Shown here: positions 61,601-64,000 of the stretch, piece by piece
Numbering within the stretch: the stretch's first letter is position 1
Layout: the number at the start of each line of letters is the position of its first letter
Source of the DNA: Pseudolabrys sp.
Lineage (GTDB): Bacteria; Pseudomonadota; Alphaproteobacteria; Rhizobiales; Xanthobacteraceae
Assembly: GCA_017849615.1 (NCBI GenBank)
Contig: JAFIGS010000012.1
Span: 62,001 to 126,000, forward strand
DNA: 64,000 nt
Direction: 5' to 3'
Translations under genes and position numbers: made by a program
The notes under the pieces: generated by a model
Seen by the model: only the letters and a program-made list of their open reading frames with translations
What the model was told of the DNA's origin: nothing
Database searches by the model: none

Positions 61601-61635
61601 TTGATTCCAATATAAGAGAACTATAATCTCTTATC
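61601..61635 (+). promoter_or_regulatory. Promoter-operator of the XRE-cupin gene, leaderless start
   Basis: TTGATT (61601-61606) and TATAAT (61622-61627) are 15 bases apart. ATAAGAGA (61612-61619) and TCTCTTAT (61627-61634) form a perfect 8-bp inverted repeat that covers the -10 box. The ATG at 61636 is only eight bases past the -10, so the transcript probably begins at the start codon; there is no ribosome site. Confidence 0.65.
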
Positions 61636-62226
61636 ATGGAACAGCTTGAAGGCGACCTTGATACCCTGGACCGCGCCATCGGCGAGCGGGTCCGGGGGCT
61701 GCGTGTGGCCCGCGGCCTGACGCTCGAGGCGCTGGCGGACAAATCCGGCGTCAGCCGCGCCATGCTGTCGCGCATCGAGCGCGGCGAGTCGAACCCGACC
61801 GCCCAACTGCTCGGCCGGGTCTGCGCCGGCCTCGATGTCACGCTGTCGGCCTTGTTCGCCGAAACCGAGCGCGCGGCCGCGCCGCTGTCGCGGCGAGCCG
61901 ATCAGGCGCTGTGGCGCGATCCCGGCAGCGGCTATGTGCGGCGGGTGGTGACGCCGCCCAATTGCGGCGCGGCCGCCGACATCGTCGAGGTCGAGTTTCC
62001 GCCCGGCGCCAGCGTGACGATGGAGTCATCGCGCACGCCGGCGCTGGATCAGCAGATTGTGCTGCTCACAGGCCGCATGGACATTACCGCGGGCGAAACG
62101 ACGCACCGGCTCGAAGCCGGCGACTGCCTCTATCTGCATCTCGGCCAGCCGGTGTCGTTCCACAATCCCGCGACCAAGGCGGCGCAATACCTGGTCGTTG
62201 TCGCGCAGCGCGCGCTGCGTTCCTGA
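61636..62226 (+). CDS. XRE-cupin transcriptional regulator
   Basis: The 196-residue protein has an XRE helix-turn-helix (VRGLRVARGLTLEALADKSGVSRAMLSRIERGESNPTAQLLGRVCAGL) followed by a cupin ligand domain (VEFPPGASVTMESSRTPALDQQIVLLTGRMDITAGETTHRLEAGDCLYLHLGQPVSFHNP). XRE-cupins often sense a small molecule and control the adjacent catabolic or acetyltransferase gene. A perfect palindrome over its own -10 box points to autoregulation. The next gene, a GNAT, begins 12 bases later. Confidence 0.9.
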   Translation: MEQLEGDLDTLDRAIGERVRGLRVARGLTLEALADKSGVSRAMLSRIERGESNPTAQLLGRVCAGLDVTLSALFAETERAAAPLSRRADQALWRDPGSGYVRRVVTPPNCGAAADIVEVEFPPGASVTMESSRTPALDQQIVLLTGRMDITAGETTHRLEAGDCLYLHLGQPVSFHNPATKAAQYLVVVAQRALRS

Positions 62227-62238
62227 AAGGTGACATCG

Positions 62239-62760
62239 ATGAGCGCCATCGTCATTCGTGAACTCGATGCGGCTGAGGCGGGGCGGCGCATCGCCGAACT
62301 CGGCGTCATCCTGCGCGACTCGGTGGAGGGCGGGGCGTCGGTGAATTTCCTCGCCGGCTTCACGCAGGGCGAAGCGGAAGCGTTCTGGCGCGGGCAGATC
62401 CCGGGCATCGCCGATGGCAGCCGGCATCTGCTCGTCGCCGACGATGGCGAGCGGCTGGTCGGCACCGTCGTGCTGACTCTGGCGCCGCAGCCGAACCAGC
62501 CGCACCGCGCCGATGTCGGCAAGATGCTGGTGCTCTCGGTGCTGCGGCGGCAGGGGATCGGCCGCAAACTGCTCGATGCCGTCGAGGCGCTGGCGCGCGC
62601 CAAAGGCCGCACCCTGCTGATGCTCGACACGACGACGGGCTCTTCCGGCGATCTGCTCTATGCGAGCTGCGGCTGGACCCAGTTCGGCATCGTGCCGGGC
62701 CACGCGCTGTCGACCCTCGGCATCCCGACCGCGACGAGTTTTTATTACAAGGAAGTGTGA
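62239..62760 (+). CDS. GNAT-family N-acetyltransferase
   Basis: The protein has 173 residues from the ATG at 62239, with AAAGGTGA upstream (a GTG at 62230 is a less likely start). It carries the GNAT core VGKMLVLSVLRRQGIGRKLLDAVEALARAKGRTLLMLDTTTGSSGDLLYASCGW, with acetyl-CoA loop RRQGIGRK. It is co-transcribed with the XRE-cupin regulator, a pairing common in proteobacteria. Substrate unknown. Confidence 0.9.
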   Translation: MSAIVIRELDAAEAGRRIAELGVILRDSVEGGASVNFLAGFTQGEAEAFWRGQIPGIADGSRHLLVADDGERLVGTVVLTLAPQPNQPHRADVGKMLVLSVLRRQGIGRKLLDAVEALARAKGRTLLMLDTTTGSSGDLLYASCGWTQFGIVPGHALSTLGIPTATSFYYKEV

Positions 62761-62763
62761 GCG

Positions 62764-62941
62764 AATTTTCCCCTCCCCACACGAGCGCAGCGAGTGGCGG
62801 GGAGGGGTCAGGGGTGGGGGGCTCTTTCCATAATGGCCATCCCCCCACCCTGGTTCGCATCGCAAAGCGACGCTCACCGACCCTCCCCACCGCTCCGCAG
62901 GGGGAGGGGAAAGAGAAGTGCGCTCGCGGGGGAGGGGAAAA
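62764..62941. repeat. CCCCTCCCC dispersed repeat
   Basis: TTTTCCCCTCCCC-type and GGGGAGGGGAAAG-type arms recur three times with inner palindromes; this is a repeat seen widely between genes of Hyphomicrobiales. It fills most of the 244-base spacer before the glycosyltransferase gene. Confidence 0.7.
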
Positions 62942-63004
62942 GGACGCCGCCATGCGGGGTGGGTTGAGCGTGACGCCCGCCGTCCGCCGTGGCATAGGCA
63001 GGGC

Positions 63005-64000
63005 ATGCTTCGTCTGGCCCATATCCTCAAGAACTTCCGCGCTTCCGTCACCGATCCGGACAATGCCAATGTCACGGTGTTCTTCGCGCTGATCGCCTAT
63101 GCGGCGGTGTGGACCGCCTATGGCGTCATCACCAAGGGCCCGGCCGGCTTCCACCCGGACATGACCGAGATCATCGCCTGGTCGCGCGATCTCGACTTCG
63201 GCACCATCAAGCATCCGCCGCTGGCGGCCTGGCTGGTGCGCGGCTGGTTCGACATCGTGCCCGTCGCCAACTGGTCCTACTATCTGCTGGCAATGCTGAT
63301 GCCGGCCATCACGTTGTGGGTGATCTGGCTGATCTCGGCCGAATATCTGCCGCTCGACAAGCGCGTTGCGGGTCTGGCGATCATGACGCTGATCCCGTTC
63401 TTTTCGTTTCACGCGCTGAAGTTCAACGTGAACACCGTGCTGATGCCGCTGTGGGCGCTCACAACGATGTTCTTCCTGCGCTCCTACACGACGCGCAGTC
63501 CGCGCGCCGCGGCCTTCGCCGGCATCTTCGCCGCCGCCGCCATGCTGGGGAAATACTGGTCGATCTTCCTCATCGCCGGGCTCGTCGTCGCCGCGCTCGC
63601 CGACCGGCGGCGCAGCGCCTATTTCCGCTCGGCGGCGCCGTGGGTCACGGTGATGGTCGGCGCGGCGCTGATCGCGCCGCATATCATCTGGCTCGTCGAA
63701 CACGACTTCATCACCTTCAAATATGCCGCCGCGGTGCATGAGGCGAAGTCCTTCGGTGCGACGCTCGTCGCTTCCGCCGGCTATCTTGCCGGTTCGTTCG
63801 GCTACGTGGCTCTGCCCGCCATCATCGTGTTCGTGGCGGCGCGCGTGAACACCGCCACCTTGCGCGAGATCGTCTGGCCGCAAGACATGCACAATGACGA
63901 TGACCGCCGGCTGGTGGCGCTGGCATTCTGGGCGCCGCTCTTGTTGCCCATCGCCGGCGCGCTGCTGTCGGGAATGGAGATCACATCCTTGTGGTCCATG
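63005..64000 (+). CDS. PMT/GT83-type membrane glycosyltransferase, C-terminus beyond window
   Basis: The frame from the ATG at 63005 is open for 332 codons to the window edge. The acidic catalytic loop GFHPDMTEIIAWSRDLDFG and KHPPLAAWLVRGWFDIVP just after the first membrane segment are typical of ArnT/PMT-like enzymes that use polyprenyl-phosphate sugars. At least seven hydrophobic segments follow in the visible part. It would transfer a sugar from a lipid carrier to an envelope acceptor in the periplasm, fitting with the GT2-GtrA gene at 60387-61550. Confidence 0.85.
   Translation, partial: MLRLAHILKNFRASVTDPDNANVTVFFALIAYAAVWTAYGVITKGPAGFHPDMTEIIAWSRDLDFGTIKHPPLAAWLVRGWFDIVPVANWSYYLLAMLMPAITLWVIWLISAEYLPLDKRVAGLAIMTLIPFFSFHALKFNVNTVLMPLWALTTMFFLRSYTTRSPRAAAFAGIFAAAAMLGKYWSIFLIAGLVVAALADRRRSAYFRSAAPWVTVMVGAALIAPHIIWLVEHDFITFKYAAAVHEAKSFGATLVASAGYLAGSFGYVALPAIIVFVAARVNTATLREIVWPQDMHNDDDRRLVALAFWAPLLLPIAGALLSGMEITSLWSM

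Noticed and set aside
62764-62941. CRISPR-like array
   Set aside because: The repeats are palindromic low-complexity units without regular spacers; no cas gene is nearby.

Overview
The window is high-GC alphaproteobacterial DNA, most likely from a Hyphomicrobiales (Rhizobiales) genome of the Xanthobacteraceae/Nitrobacteraceae kind. This rests on gene content (DenD, BKACE, GlsB/YidB/DUF3597 stress proteins, DUF6580), on dispersed palindromic repeats typical of that order, and on a GGAAC-N17-CGTT (EcfG-type) promoter. The genus is an inference.

The window has two parts. Positions 1 to about 25,405 are the integrase-proximal end of an integrative element, probably an ICE, inserted in the 3' part of radC. 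The truncated radC at 25380-25979 marks the junction and a tyrosine recombinase (23964-25205) lies just inside it. The other end of the element is outside the window. The element backbone is read on the minus strand: a decayed DUF932 gene, a ParB-like protein, a methyltransferase/strawberry-notch helicase, a Toprim protein, a DUF2493 protein and a membrane protein cut by the window edge. Two metal-resistance cargoes interrupt this backbone: an arsenic operon arsR-arsC-arsC2-ACR3-arsH (7379-10522), and a divergent chromate cluster chrA-chrB / SOD-rhodanese - ChrB-like - secreted protein (13085 to about 17445). The chromate cluster joins directly onto the DUF932 remnant. Next to the integrase is a probable defence island on the minus strand: HTH regulator, DprA-like protein, HAD-PRTase-zinc-ribbon protein (together resembling ShosTA) and a PHP-SMC ATPase (resembling Ppl).

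Positions 25,406-64,000 look like ordinary chromosome: map, denD, an MFS exporter, a PEP-mutase family protein, an aminotransferase, an MscS channel, an EamA exporter, a BKACE plus TRAP permease pair, two K+/H+ antiporters with TrkA-type domains, a lone cobalamin-binding protein, modABC, a GMC oxidoreductase, three small stress proteins, a homodimeric transketolase/E1 protein with a divergent Lrp regulator, MepA and two tandem L,D-transpeptidases, csaA, an SDR, an APH-fold kinase, an RraA-family protein, lepA, a GtrA-fused glycosyltransferase, an XRE-cupin regulator with a GNAT, and the start of a GT83/PMT-like glycosyltransferase.

Points most worth a second look: the ShosTA-Ppl-like island; two 40-nt leader hairpins with the same architecture but different stem sequences upstream of parB and the DUF932 remnant; an in-frame amber codon in the SOD-rhodanese gene; the cargo insertion scars; a duplicated lepA 3' end flanking a GNAT gene; and a large multibranch palindrome upstream of an SDR that has lost YxxxK. 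No tRNA, rRNA, CRISPR array, transposase or conjugation gene was seen in the window.
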